Source: Gordonia oryzae (GTDB lineage: Bacteria > Actinomycetota > Actinomycetes > Mycobacteriales > Mycobacteriaceae). From it: a DNA stretch of 64,000 nt. Location: NCBI RefSeq assembly GCF_003797185.1, contig NZ_RKMH01000009.1, positions 62,001 through 126,000 on the forward strand. Reading direction: 5' to 3'. This document shows, one piece after another, positions 44,058 through 57,828 of the stretch; positions within the stretch are counted from its first letter, which is position 1, and the number at the start of each line of letters is the position of its first letter. The translations under genes and the position numbers were made by a program. Below the pieces are notes generated by a model, which did not search any database, was not told the DNA's origin, and saw nothing but the letters and a program-made list of their open reading frames with translations.

Positions 44058-46409
44058 ATGAAGTCAGTAGAGATCGTCGATCCGACCGAGCGCCCCGCCA
44101 GTACCGTCACGCCGGAGGTCCTGCGCACCATCGAGGAGCGCGTGCTGTGGTTGTCCACCGCCATCGTTCACCACGCGAATCGCGTTCGCCCCAACCCATC
44201 CGGACTCAAGGTAGGTGGTCATCAGGCTTCGTCTGCATCGATCACCTCAATCATGACCGCGCTGTGGTTCGAACATCTCACCGCCGCCGATCGGGTGTCG
44301 GTGAAACCGCACGCATCGCCTGTGTTGCATGCGGTCAATTACCTGCTGGGCAACCTCGACGAGCGCTATCTCACGACGCTACGTGAGTTCGGCGGGCTCC
44401 AGTCCTATCCGAGTCGCACCAAGGATCCCGATCCCGCCGACTATTCCACCGGATCGGTCGGGATCGGCGCCACGGCACCGATCTGGGGTGCTATCGCTCG
44501 TCGCTATGTCGACGGCAAGATCGGCCCGGCGGGCAAGGGGCGCCAGTACTCCCTGGTCGGGGACGCCGAGCTCGACGAGGGAGCGGTGTGGGAGGCGATT
44601 CTCGACCCGTCGGTTCGTGATCTCGGTGAGGTCGTGTGGATCGTCGACCTCAACCGGCAGTCGCTGGATCGGGTGGTTCCCAACATCGCGGCCGGGCGGT
44701 TGGCGAGCATGTTCGAGGCCGCCGGTTGGCAGGTGATCACCGTCAAATTCGGCCGTCTCCTCGAGACGCTGTTCGCCCGTCCGGGTGGAGACGCGTTGCG
44801 TGAGCGCATCCTGGGCATGCCCAACGCGGAGTACCAGAGGCTGTTGCGTTGTACCGCAGAGGAATTGCGGCCACGTATTCCGGGCGGCGGTGAGCGAGCA
44901 CCGGAGATCGCCACTCTCGTCGCCGAACTCGACGATGCGACGCTGACTGCAGCGATCCGTAACCTGGGTGGCCACGATCTCGACGCATTGCGTCAGGCGT
45001 TCGCCGATATCGACGACACCAGGCCGACGGTCATCATCGCGTACACGATCAAGGGACATGGGTTGCCCACCGAGGGACACCCGCAGAATCACTCGTCGCT
45101 GTTGTCGGTGGAGCAGTTCGACGAGCTGGCTGCGACGATGGGGATGGATACCCGGAACCCGTGGGCCCGATTCGACCCCGAGACCGATGCGGGACGGATA
45201 TGTGCGCAGACAGCTCGCCGGCTGACCCGCGAGCCTATCCAGATGCATACTCCACCAACGGTTCCCGTCGACCTCGGACGCACACCAGGTGGAACGTCGA
45301 CCACCCAGGCCGCTCTCGGCCGGGCATTGCTTGCCCTGACCCGCGAGGCCCCGGAGGCCGCCCAACGTATCGTCACCGTGAGCCCGGACGTCAGCTCGAC
45401 GACAAACCTCGCCGGATGGCTGAACAAGGTGGAGGTCTGGTCGCCGGCCGAGCGACGAAACTGGTTCGACGACGACGCTGAGACGATCATGCACTGGCGG
45501 GAGAAGCCGACTGGTCAGCACATGGAACTGGGGATCGCGGAGACGAATCTCGTCGGGCTCATGGGTGAGCTGGGGGCCACCTGGAGCCGGTGGGGCCAGC
45601 CGCTGTTTCCCATCGGCGTGATGTATGACCCGTTTGTGGAGCGGGCTCTGGAACCGTGGTCCTACGGCATCTACGCCGGCGGCCAATCGATCCTGGTCGG
45701 TACGCCGTCAGGAGTCACGCTTGCCGCCGAAGGCGGTGCCCACCAGTCGATCACGACTCCTTCGATCGGGCTCGAACAACCCGGCTGCGTCAGCTGGGAA
45801 CCCGCGTTCGTGATCGACACCGAATGGGCGCTGCTCGCTGCGATGCGCCTGCTCGGACGTCCCGATGGAAGTTCGGCATACCTGCGCTTGTCGACTCGAC
45901 CGGTCGATCAGACGCTGGCCGCTGTGCCCACCGATCGCGCGGCCCGGGAACGCCGGCGCCGTCAGGTCGTCGCCGGTGGCTATCCGCTGCGCCGGGTGGC
46001 CGATCCGGTGGTCACCCTGGTCGGCATGGGTGCGTTGATGACCGAAACCCTCTCGGCTGCAGATCGTTTGGCTGATCAGGGCATCGCGGCAGACGTCGTG
46101 TGTGTCACCAGCCCGGGCCTGCTCTTCGAGGCGCAACAGGCACGACGGGGCCTCGCCGAAGCGCCCACCTGGATTCTCGACCAGGTGTTCCCGGCCGATC
46201 GCGCCACCCCGATGGTCACCGTCCTCGACGGCCACCCGCACACCTTGGCATTCCTCACCGGTATCCGCGGAGTGACCGGTGCCGCGCTCGGCGTCAGCCG
46301 CTTCGGGCAGGTTGGTTCTCTCGATGACGTCTATCGACACCACGGCATCGACACCGACAGCATCGTGCGGGCCGCACTCGACCTCCTCGGCATCACCGAG
46401 ATCAGGTGA
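44058..46409 (+). CDS. Transketolase-superfamily 2-oxoacid dehydrogenase E1-like protein (AceE-like), orphan
   Basis: A 783-residue thiamine-diphosphate protein with the layout of homodimeric pyruvate dehydrogenase E1: N-terminal domain with LKVGGHQASSASI, the ThDP-binding motif GDAELDEGAVWEAI...DLN (pattern GD-xn-N), the HGLPTEGHPQNHSS loop, a pyrimidine-binding domain with ELGIAETNLVGLMGELG, and a transketolase C-terminal domain (VTLVGMGALMTETLSAADRL). It is about 100 residues shorter than AceE (~890-930), and no E2 or E3 gene lies nearby. It may act on another 2-oxo acid or work with E2 encoded elsewhere; the Lrp gene upstream hints at amino-acid-derived keto acids. Confidence 0.8.
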   Translation: MKSVEIVDPTERPASTVTPEVLRTIEERVLWLSTAIVHHANRVRPNPSGLKVGGHQASSASITSIMTALWFEHLTAADRVSVKPHASPVLHAVNYLLGNLDERYLTTLREFGGLQSYPSRTKDPDPADYSTGSVGIGATAPIWGAIARRYVDGKIGPAGKGRQYSLVGDAELDEGAVWEAILDPSVRDLGEVVWIVDLNRQSLDRVVPNIAAGRLASMFEAAGWQVITVKFGRLLETLFARPGGDALRERILGMPNAEYQRLLRCTAEELRPRIPGGGERAPEIATLVAELDDATLTAAIRNLGGHDLDALRQAFADIDDTRPTVIIAYTIKGHGLPTEGHPQNHSSLLSVEQFDELAATMGMDTRNPWARFDPETDAGRICAQTARRLTREPIQMHTPPTVPVDLGRTPGGTSTTQAALGRALLALTREAPEAAQRIVTVSPDVSSTTNLAGWLNKVEVWSPAERRNWFDDDAETIMHWREKPTGQHMELGIAETNLVGLMGELGATWSRWGQPLFPIGVMYDPFVERALEPWSYGIYAGGQSILVGTPSGVTLAAEGGAHQSITTPSIGLEQPGCVSWEPAFVIDTEWALLAAMRLLGRPDGSSAYLRLSTRPVDQTLAAVPTDRAARERRRRQVVAGGYPLRRVADPVVTLVGMGALMTETLSAADRLADQGIAADVVCVTSPGLLFEAQQARRGLAEAPTWILDQVFPADRATPMVTVLDGHPHTLAFLTGIRGVTGAALGVSRFGQVGSLDDVYRHHGIDTDSIVRAALDLLGITEIR

Positions 46410-46415
46410 TCTCGG
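46396..46415 (+). terminator. Hairpin over the stop codon of the E1-like gene
   Basis: CCGAGATC (46396-46403) and GATCTCGG (46408-46415) form a perfect 8-bp stem with loop AGGT; the stop codon TGA (46407-46409) spans loop and stem. No U-run follows. The position suits termination or 3'-end protection. Confidence 0.5.
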
Positions 46416-46431
46416 GTGCGCACCATCGCCG

Positions 46432-46647
46432 GTCCCCGGCCGATGATGCTCAGCCCGCCCACGAAGACGGCGACACCGCTGCAACCGAAAGGCGAGAGCA
46501 CCAGGCCGCCAGCGGCTCCCACCATGAGCTGCCGAGGTAGTAGTGGCGCGGGTACAGCGACGACGCCTCGGCGTGGTGTCCGGTCGCTCGCGCCGACACC
46601 CATCCGCTCGCCACCGAGTGGTCCCCGAAGATGCCCGCGGTGAACAG
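46432..46647 (-). pseudogene. Remnant of an MFS efflux permease, C-terminal part, frame-shifted
   Basis: On the minus strand, 46647-46525 reads LFTAGIFGDHSVASGW, SARATGHHAEASSLY and YYLGSS, the loop and helices near the C terminus of YnfM-type MFS transporters. After AGCTC the homology jumps one frame and continues as VGAAGGL...SGVAVFVGGLSIIG (46525-46432). One extra base near 46525 explains the shift. The N-terminal nine or so helices are missing. The rest of the 660-bp gap 46410-47069 (including 46650-47069) shows no gene; it should hold the promoter of the next gene. Confidence 0.65.
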
Positions 46648-47069
46648 GCACCTCGACCGTCGGGGTGGGGAGTTGCGTGGGATCCAAGGTCTCCCGGGCT
46701 GGGCCGGGCTGTGGGGTCGAAGGACTGCGGGGTGCGTGACGCCGGAACATCCGGATGGCTTGTCCGATAGGTTCAGAGTACGTGGTGAACAACGCAATTC
46801 GATCGGCTGAGCACTCCCGGCAGGGCAGCGTCATGGTGCCATACTGTTGTGCCGAGTCGAGTGCGCGCGGCACCGGAACGTGATGAGGCCATCGTGGCCT
46901 CCGGACCTCGTGTGAGTGGTGGCCACGATAGCGCGAGACCGCGCGGAGATCGCGCGAGACGGGCTGCGATCAATGATCTGCGGCAATCGGGACACCGCGC
47001 GGCGGTAAGCTCACCGGTATCGACCCGGGGGCGCCGGGACCGACACGGCAACCGAGACAGGGCACGACG

Positions 47070-49262
47070 ATGACCCACTGGTTCGACCACGCCATTGTGG
47101 CGACCGGTCGCCTGCCGCTGTTCCTGTTCCTGCTCGCGTTCATCGCGACGTTCCTGTTCATCCGGATCAGTGTGCGGCTCATTCGCGCGCAGGTGCGCTG
47201 GTGGCCGGGCAACGTCACGCCCGGCGGAGTACACCTGCATCACGAGTTCTTCGGTGTCCTCGCGATGCTGCTGTCGGGATTCGGTCTCGTGGCGCTCTCG
47301 CGCTTCGACACTCCGATCGCCGACTGCGTGCTCGCGGCGATCTTCGGGATCGGATGCGCGTTGGTGCTCGACGAGTTCGCCCTGATCCTGCATCTGCGAG
47401 ATGTGTACTGGGAGAAAGAAGGCCGCACGTCGATCGACGCGGTCTTCGTCGCGATCGCAATCGGGGTGCTGTTTCTCCTCGGTTTACGACCGCTCGGCTT
47501 CTCCGACGCGGCCACCGAGATCGCCGCGGGCCCCGACCTGGGTACCCGGATCGTCGCCGCGGTGATCGTGGCCGCCAATGTGGTGCTGGCCGTGATCACT
47601 CTGGTGAAGGGCAAGCTGTGGACCGGGCTGATCGGGATGTTCGTCCCGTTCCTGTTGTTGTTCGGGACCTTTCGCGTGGCTCGTCCCCGATCGCCGTGGG
47701 CGCGCTGGTTCTACGGAGGTAGGGAGGGCAAGCTCGATAAGGCGATCCGCCGTGAGATCCGCTATCGAGAGCCGCTGATCCGGTGGAAGATCGTGGTCCA
47801 GGAGGCGCTCGCCGGCCGCTTCGGCGTCCCCGACCGCCCGCCGGTGCTCCCGGTGACCCCGGCTCCGCTGCCGCCGAAGGTGGCCGCGCCCAACGCGGTG
47901 GCGACGGCCATCCGATGGCGACGGACCCGTCGCGAACTGCGTGTGGTGCCGAGCTGGCGTCTGCCGGTGGTCCTGGTCGGGCTCGCGGTGATTGCCGCGA
48001 TACTTTGCATCACCCTCGACGAATCGCTGCGGCTGCAGGTGGATTCGGGAACACTGGCCACCGTATTGGGGGTCATCGCGGGCGCAATGGCCACCCTGAC
48101 CGGTCTGGTGTTCACCGCGGTCACCCTGGCGATGCAGTTCGGAGCGTCGCAGATCTCGGTGCGTGTCATCCCTCGGCTGCAACGCGAGCCGGTGATGCGC
48201 TGGTCGATCGGGTTCTTCCTGGCCACATTCGTGTTCAGTGTGATGGTGGCGATGGACCTGGCGCTGGCCGAACCCGACGACTTCACGCCCGGTGCGTCGA
48301 CGGCGATCGCGGCACTGCTGACCGTCGTCTCGGCCTTCTTGTTCATTGCGCTGGTGGCCAAGGTCGGCACCGTGCTCAACTCTGCTCAACTCATGCGCTG
48401 GATCGCTGCCGACGGTCGCGCGGCGATCCGCCGCCAGTTTCCCGACGAGGTTGCCGCAGAGGAGGTTGCCGCAGACGAGGCTGCCGCAGAGGAGGATCCG
48501 GAACACGGCACGCACGATGCAGTGGTGCCCGTCGGCCCACCAGCGGTGGACTCCAGGTATCCCGACGATGCGCGCCGGATCATTCACCTCAAGGAAACGG
48601 CGGCCCGAGGTCGCGTGTTGTTGGCGGTGAACGTCGCGAAACTACAGCGCTATGCCGTCGCTGGGCACGTGCGTTTCGATCTGCTTGTCGCCGTTGGCGA
48701 TCACGTCCCGCATGACGTCGGGGTGATCGCCGTCAGCGGTGATCGCCGCGATTCGATCGCCGCGCACAAGGTGTTGCGCTGCTTGCTCTTCGGGGACATC
48801 CACCAGCCGTCGGTGAGTCCTGCGGCCGCGCTGCAGTCGATCTCCGACATCGCGCTCAAGGCGATCTCGAGTGCGGGCAACGACCCGAGCACCGTCGTCC
48901 TCGCGCTCGACCACACCGAGGACCTGCTGCTGATGCTGGCGCCCCGCGTGCGTGCGGACCTGCTCTCCACGCGAGCCACCCTGGTCGGTGGGTACCGACG
49001 GAGCTGGGCCGACTACGTCGCCATCGGCACCGATGAGATCCGTCGGCATAGTCACGGGCAGGCGCAGGTGCATCGCCGTCTGCGCGCGCTGTATGAGACG
49101 CTCGCCCGCCGCTGCCCCGAAGACCAACAGCCACCGATCACCGAACGTCTTGCGGCGCTGGACGAACAGATCGACCGCGAGTGGCAGGTTCGGCTCGATC
49201 GCAGGCTTGCGCGTGCCCCTGATCGCCAGGGCTACGGGTCGGAGCGGGGATCGGTGGGCTGA
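47070..49262 (+). CDS. Fused membrane protein: N-terminal unknown membrane module plus DUF2254
   Basis: A 730-residue protein with two membrane parts. Residues ~1-215 have about six hydrophobic segments and the motif GGVHLHHEFFGVL; a soluble linker with basic and proline-rich stretches covers ~220-295; residues ~300-440 carry four more spans and begin the DUF2254 module (GVIAGAMATLTGLVFTAVTLAMQFGASQISVRV), whose soluble C-terminal part runs to the end (AHKVLRCLLFGDIHQPS). DUF2254 alone is usually ~400-440 residues, so this is a fusion. An acidic run EVAAEEVAADEAAAEEDPE (~465-485) interrupts the module. Function unknown; a channel-like protein is a guess only. Confidence 0.8.
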   Translation: MTHWFDHAIVATGRLPLFLFLLAFIATFLFIRISVRLIRAQVRWWPGNVTPGGVHLHHEFFGVLAMLLSGFGLVALSRFDTPIADCVLAAIFGIGCALVLDEFALILHLRDVYWEKEGRTSIDAVFVAIAIGVLFLLGLRPLGFSDAATEIAAGPDLGTRIVAAVIVAANVVLAVITLVKGKLWTGLIGMFVPFLLLFGTFRVARPRSPWARWFYGGREGKLDKAIRREIRYREPLIRWKIVVQEALAGRFGVPDRPPVLPVTPAPLPPKVAAPNAVATAIRWRRTRRELRVVPSWRLPVVLVGLAVIAAILCITLDESLRLQVDSGTLATVLGVIAGAMATLTGLVFTAVTLAMQFGASQISVRVIPRLQREPVMRWSIGFFLATFVFSVMVAMDLALAEPDDFTPGASTAIAALLTVVSAFLFIALVAKVGTVLNSAQLMRWIAADGRAAIRRQFPDEVAAEEVAADEAAAEEDPEHGTHDAVVPVGPPAVDSRYPDDARRIIHLKETAARGRVLLAVNVAKLQRYAVAGHVRFDLLVAVGDHVPHDVGVIAVSGDRRDSIAAHKVLRCLLFGDIHQPSVSPAAALQSISDIALKAISSAGNDPSTVVLALDHTEDLLLMLAPRVRADLLSTRATLVGGYRRSWADYVAIGTDEIRRHSHGQAQVHRRLRALYETLARRCPEDQQPPITERLAALDEQIDREWQVRLDRRLARAPDRQGYGSERGSVG

Positions 49263-49568
49263 GGAGTCGGCACTGCTCGGCGGGAGTACACGGTTTTCTG
49301 CCCAAGATGTGCGTGAGGATCTTCTCGCCGTCGGTGGTATCGACGTCGCCGAGGGCGATCCGGTCTGCGCGAGGCGTTGTTGTGCCGGGCCAGGGCCGGT
49401 GATGATGTGCTGAGAGCCTTGCTCGTCACCGGCATGGTGTTCGAGACCCCCGACCAACGCCGAAAGCGCCTGTGCCACTGCCGAGTGGGTGGGCGCCTCG
49501 TCGACACCGAGCCGACCGGCGATCTCGGGCATGAGTTCGCGGGATATGAGGTCGTCGATGTCGGGTAT
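49262..49568 (-). pseudogene. Degenerate DUF937-family gene
   Basis: The minus strand of this gap encodes IDDLISRELMPEIAGRLGVDEAP and AQALSALVGGLEHHAGDE, the DUF937 opening; after a frame break the family's later motif appears in another frame as GDVDTTDGEKILTHILG (near 49310-49355). The expected start is ATA (49566-49568) behind AGGGG, not ATG. At least one frameshift and a lost start codon indicate a dead gene. The rest of 49263-49606 has no other feature. Confidence 0.6.
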
Positions 49569-49606
49569 TGTCGCCCCTGACGGGAATTCTTGTGGGGGAG
49601 CGGGCT

Positions 49607-50647
49607 TCAGGGTGCCGTCAGGGATTCGGTCAAGAATGCGGTGGCGCGTCGAACGGCCGGGCGGGCGTCGGGCGTGAGTCGGCCGAACATCTGGAAGACG
49701 TGGCCCTGTCCGCGCCAGGCCTCGATCTGCGCGTCCGCGCCGGCGCGGACCAGAGCTTGGTGGTAGTCGCGCGCGTCCTGGCCCATCACCTCAAGACCGC
49801 CGTACTGAATCAGCGTGCGCGGCAACGTGATCTTCTCGTCGAGCTGGATGCGCATTCGCGGGTGGTCGGGATCGGCATCACCGGTGTAGAGTCGCAGGAT
49901 CTTCTGCGCCGCAACGGCATCGATGAGCGGATCGCGCGCCCCTGCGCGTTCGTATGCGACAGCGGTGGCGAAGCTGGGGTCGTAGAGCGGGGAGAACAAC
50001 ACCATCGCGCTGGGTTGCGGGGTACCGGTTCGGTGATTGTCGGCGAGCAGATCCAGGGCGAGATGACCGCCCGCCGAGTCCCCGGCCACGACGATCCGCG
50101 TGGCGTCGATGCCCTGGTCGAGCAGCCAGTGATAGCCGCGGATGGTGTCATCTCCGCCGGTCGGCCATTGGTATTCGGGACCGAGACGATAGTCGAGGCT
50201 GAATGCGAGGAAACCGGTCTGCCTGCTCAGCCGTGCGACCAGACCACGATGCGTGCGCGGCGAACACACCACGTACCCCGATCCGTGCAGGTAGTAGATG
50301 ATCGGCCGATCACGTCCGCGGGTCAGGCGGGGACCGTGGGTGTCGACTGTGCCCACCCACTCGCCGCGCACCTGGCCGTCACCGTGACGGGCGGCGATCG
50401 GCAGCACCGCAGTGCCCGCGGGGACCGGGCACAGCGCGGCCAGCGAGCGATTCACGCCCGGTCGCGCTGCCTGCAGCATTCGGACCGCCAGCGTAGACGG
50501 GCCGTAGCGGGTGGCTGCCATCAGCGGTCGGCTGACGCGGCTCAGGTAGCTGTTCAGGGCGTGCGACCGACGCGAACCCGGACCGATGTGGGTGTCGGGG
50601 TGCGGTGGTCCCGCAGGATCGGACAGATCAGCAGCTGCGGCGTTCAC
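49607..50647 (-). CDS. Alpha/beta hydrolase, hormone-sensitive-lipase-type esterase
   Basis: A 346-residue esterase if started at the GTG at 50647; the frame is open further upstream, but only through the 21-bp repeat array, so that extension is rejected. Seen: oxyanion motif HGSG (a variant of HGGG), nucleophile GDSAGG, and catalytic His in GQGHVFQMF. These are the marks of the HSL family (carboxylester hydrolases, lipases). It is divergent from gltB. No signal peptide is seen; substrate unknown. Confidence 0.85.
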   Translation of the reverse strand: MNAAAADLSDPAGPPHPDTHIGPGSRRSHALNSYLSRVSRPLMAATRYGPSTLAVRMLQAARPGVNRSLAALCPVPAGTAVLPIAARHGDGQVRGEWVGTVDTHGPRLTRGRDRPIIYYLHGSGYVVCSPRTHRGLVARLSRQTGFLAFSLDYRLGPEYQWPTGGDDTIRGYHWLLDQGIDATRIVVAGDSAGGHLALDLLADNHRTGTPQPSAMVLFSPLYDPSFATAVAYERAGARDPLIDAVAAQKILRLYTGDADPDHPRMRIQLDEKITLPRTLIQYGGLEVMGQDARDYHQALVRAGADAQIEAWRGQGHVFQMFGRLTPDARPAVRRATAFLTESLTAP

Positions 50648-50690
50648 GACATCGACAGTAGGCCGACGGTCGGCTCGGCGTGAGCAGATT

Positions 50691-50858
50691 GGGCGCTGTC
50701 GACGGCGGGGAGAGCGCTCTGGGCGGCACGACGGGCGCTGTCGACGGCGGGGAGAGCGCTCTGGGCGGCACGACGGGCGCTGTCGACGGCACGACGGGCG
50801 CTGTCGACGGCACGACGGGCGCTGTCGACGGCACGATGGGCGCCGTCGGGGACGTGAG
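50691..50858. repeat. 21-bp minisatellite array A, 8 units
   Basis: Eight 21-bp units starting at 50691, 50712, 50733, 50754, 50775, 50796, 50817 and 50838. Most begin GGGCGCTGTCGACGGC; units 2 and 4 are a variant beginning GAGCGCTCTGGG, so the first four units form a 42-bp double repeat. The head GGGCGCYGTCG is the same as in array B (62757-62966). The array fills part of the 527-bp divergent gap between the esterase and gltB and keeps all frames open, producing spurious long reading frames. Confidence 0.95.
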
Positions 50859-51174
50859 TGCGAACACTGTCGTTGTGCGCCACACGCTGCGACGTCGGCG
50901 CTGGTGTGGTAGCCGGATTTCGGTACTGGGCACCGCGCGTGAGAAAATACCTGACAATGCTTAGCGAGCAGGGTGGTTCCTGCCTGGCAACGACTGCCGG
51001 GTCCAGGTGTCAGCAACGGCGCTGACCTCCGGGGACGCCATCGTCAGATCGTCGGAAGAGCCAGGTCAGCCCATGGTGTCGGCACTTCCGGTGGCACACG
51101 TTGACGGTGCCGCGTCCGCACAGACGTATATGGGTCAATCGGTGCGCAATGTCGCGCGCGAAGTGAGGCAGATT

Positions 51175-55768
<4,594 letters not shown>

Positions 55769-55776
<8 letters not shown>

Positions 55777-57223
55777 TCCCAGAGGATTTCTCAAGCACAC
55801 CGAGCGGGAGTTGCCCGACCGTCGTCCGGTCGACCTGCGCCTGCTCGACTGGAAAGAGGTCTATACCGACTTCGGTAAGGACCAACTGACGACACAGGCC
55901 AGCCGGTGCATGGACTGCGGTATCCCCTTCTGCCACAACGGTTGTCCGCTGGGTAATCTCATTCCTGAGTGGAATGACCTGGTGTACAAGGATCGGTGGG
56001 ACGACGGGATCGAACGTCTGCACGCCACCAACAACTTCCCGGAGTTCACCGGACGGCTGTGCCCGGCGCCGTGCGAGGCGTCGTGCGTGCTCGGCATCAA
56101 TCAGCCGCCGGTCACCATCAAGCAGGTGGAGGTCGAGCTGATCGACAACGCCTGGGACAGTGGATTGGTCACCCCGGTCCTGCCGACCGAGCGCACCGGA
56201 AAGAACATCGCCATCGTCGGTTCCGGGCCCGCGGGACTGGCCGCCGCGCAGCAGCTGACCCGCGCCGGCCACACCGTCTATGTCTACGAGCGGGCCGACC
56301 GCATCGGTGGCCTGCTGCGCTACGGCATCCCTGAATTCAAGATGGAGAAGCGCCACATCGACCGCCGTCTCGAGCAGATGAAGGCCGAGGGCACGGTGTT
56401 CCGTACCGGAGTCAACGTCGGGGTCGACATCACCGTTACGCAGCTGCGAGAGGACTTCGACGCCGTCATCCTGGCGATGGGCTCGACCATCGGTCGCGAT
56501 CTGCCGATCGAGGGCCGCGAACTCGATGGCATCCACCAGGCGATGGAGTTCCTGCCACAGGCCAACCGCGTACAGCTTGGCGACACCGTCGAGGGCCAGA
56601 TCACCGCGAAGGGCAAGAAGGTCGTCATCATCGGCGGCGGCGACACCGGCGCCGACTGCCTCGGTACCTCACTGCGCCAGGGCGCGGAGATCGTGCACCA
56701 GTTCGAGATCATGCCGCGTCCGCCGAAGGAGCGCGCAGAGTCCACCCCGTGGCCGACCTACCCGCTGATGTACCGCGTCTCCTCGGCCCACGAAGAGGGC
56801 GGTGAGCGGGTGTTCTCGGTCAACACCGAGATGTTCGTCGGTGAGAACGGCAAGGTCACCGGCCTCAAGGCGCACGAAGTGGTTATGCGTGACGGCCGCT
56901 TCGAGAAGGTCGCGAACAGCGACTTCGAGCTCGACTGCGATCTGGTACTGCTCGCGATGGGCTTTGTGGGACCCGAACGCACCGACCTGCTCGACAAGCT
57001 CGGCGTCGAATACGACCAGCGCGGAAACATCAAGCGGGATGACGAGTTCCGGGCTGTCGGCCAGGAGAACGTCTTCGTCGCCGGTGACGCCGGCCGTGGT
57101 CAGTCACTGATCGTATGGGCCATCGCCGAGGGGCGTTCGGCCGCGGCGGCCGTCGATGAGTACTTGGCCGGTCGCACCGATCTGCCTGCTCCGATCCACC
57201 CCACGCAGGTCGCCCAGCGCTGA
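55769..57223 (+). CDS. gltD: Glutamate synthase, small (beta) subunit
   Basis: A 484-residue subunit from the GTG at 55769 (GTGGCTGATCCC), overlapping gltB by 8 nt. The N terminus has two clusters of cysteines for 4Fe-4S centres ([17 protein letters not shown] and CPAPCEASC), followed by FAD-binding [13 protein letters not shown] and NADPH-binding GGGDTGADC motifs. It delivers electrons from NADPH to GltB for the conversion of glutamine and 2-oxoglutarate to two glutamates. Downstream, GCCGGTCACCGG occurs twice 28 bp apart before the convergent SRPBCC gene. Confidence 0.97.
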
Positions 57224-57317
57224 GACGTAGCGGTCACGACGACCGGTGGTCAGCGACCCCCGCACGGGCTGCCGGTCACCGGTCGAGTCGTTGCGGAGGC
57301 CGGTCACCGGGCATCGA

Positions 57318-57758
57318 TCAGTTCGACCGGCGCTCGAGAGCCTTGGTCATCTCCTTTGGCACAGAGTCGGCGAGGCGGTTGAAGATGACCCCGAAGATCG
57401 GTTCGGCGATGGCGCCGAACCGGTGGAAATCGACGGTCGCCGCATAAGTGATCGAGGTGCGGCCGTTCCCGGCGTCGGTGAACGAGAGGTCGTCGGTCGT
57501 CGTGGCGGTCTTGTTGGAACCGGTGAACACGATGTGGTCGGGGTCGTCGCGGGTGAGTTCGTAGGTGAGTTCGGTAGAGATGCCGTACAGCTTGGACTTG
57601 TTGTGCCAGCGGGTCCCGAGACCGATGGGGCCCCGGGTGTTTTGTGTGCATTCGACGGTTCCCGGATCCCATTCGGCGGCGTTGGCGAAGTCGCGGAGAT
57701 AGGTGACGACCTCGTCGCGGGGACGGTCGACGGTGAAGGTGCGCGAGACGTTGACCAC
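57318..57758 (-). CDS. SRPBCC/polyketide-cyclase-like lipid-binding protein
   Basis: A 146-residue protein of the START/SRPBCC fold: SRTFTVDRPRDEVVTYLRDFANAAEWDPGTV at the N terminus and YAATVDFHRFGAIAEPIFGVIFNRLADSVPKEM at the C-terminal helix. Such proteins bind a hydrophobic ligand; the ligand is unknown. It is convergent with gltD and divergent from the cutinase remnant. Confidence 0.88.
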   Translation of the reverse strand: MVNVSRTFTVDRPRDEVVTYLRDFANAAEWDPGTVECTQNTRGPIGLGTRWHNKSKLYGISTELTYELTRDDPDHIVFTGSNKTATTTDDLSFTDAGNGRTSITYAATVDFHRFGAIAEPIFGVIFNRLADSVPKEMTKALERRSN

Positions 57759-57828
57759 AGCGTGGCTCCTTTTTCCGATAAGCGGTGTCGTTCACCGGTA
57801 TTTCGTCGCCGAGCGGTGCGCGGACGAC

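Noticed and set aside
50648-51016. N-terminal extension of the esterase through the 21-bp array (SCRRQRP-type repeats)
   Set aside because: The array keeps every frame open because 21 is a multiple of three; the family core begins after the GTG at 50647.
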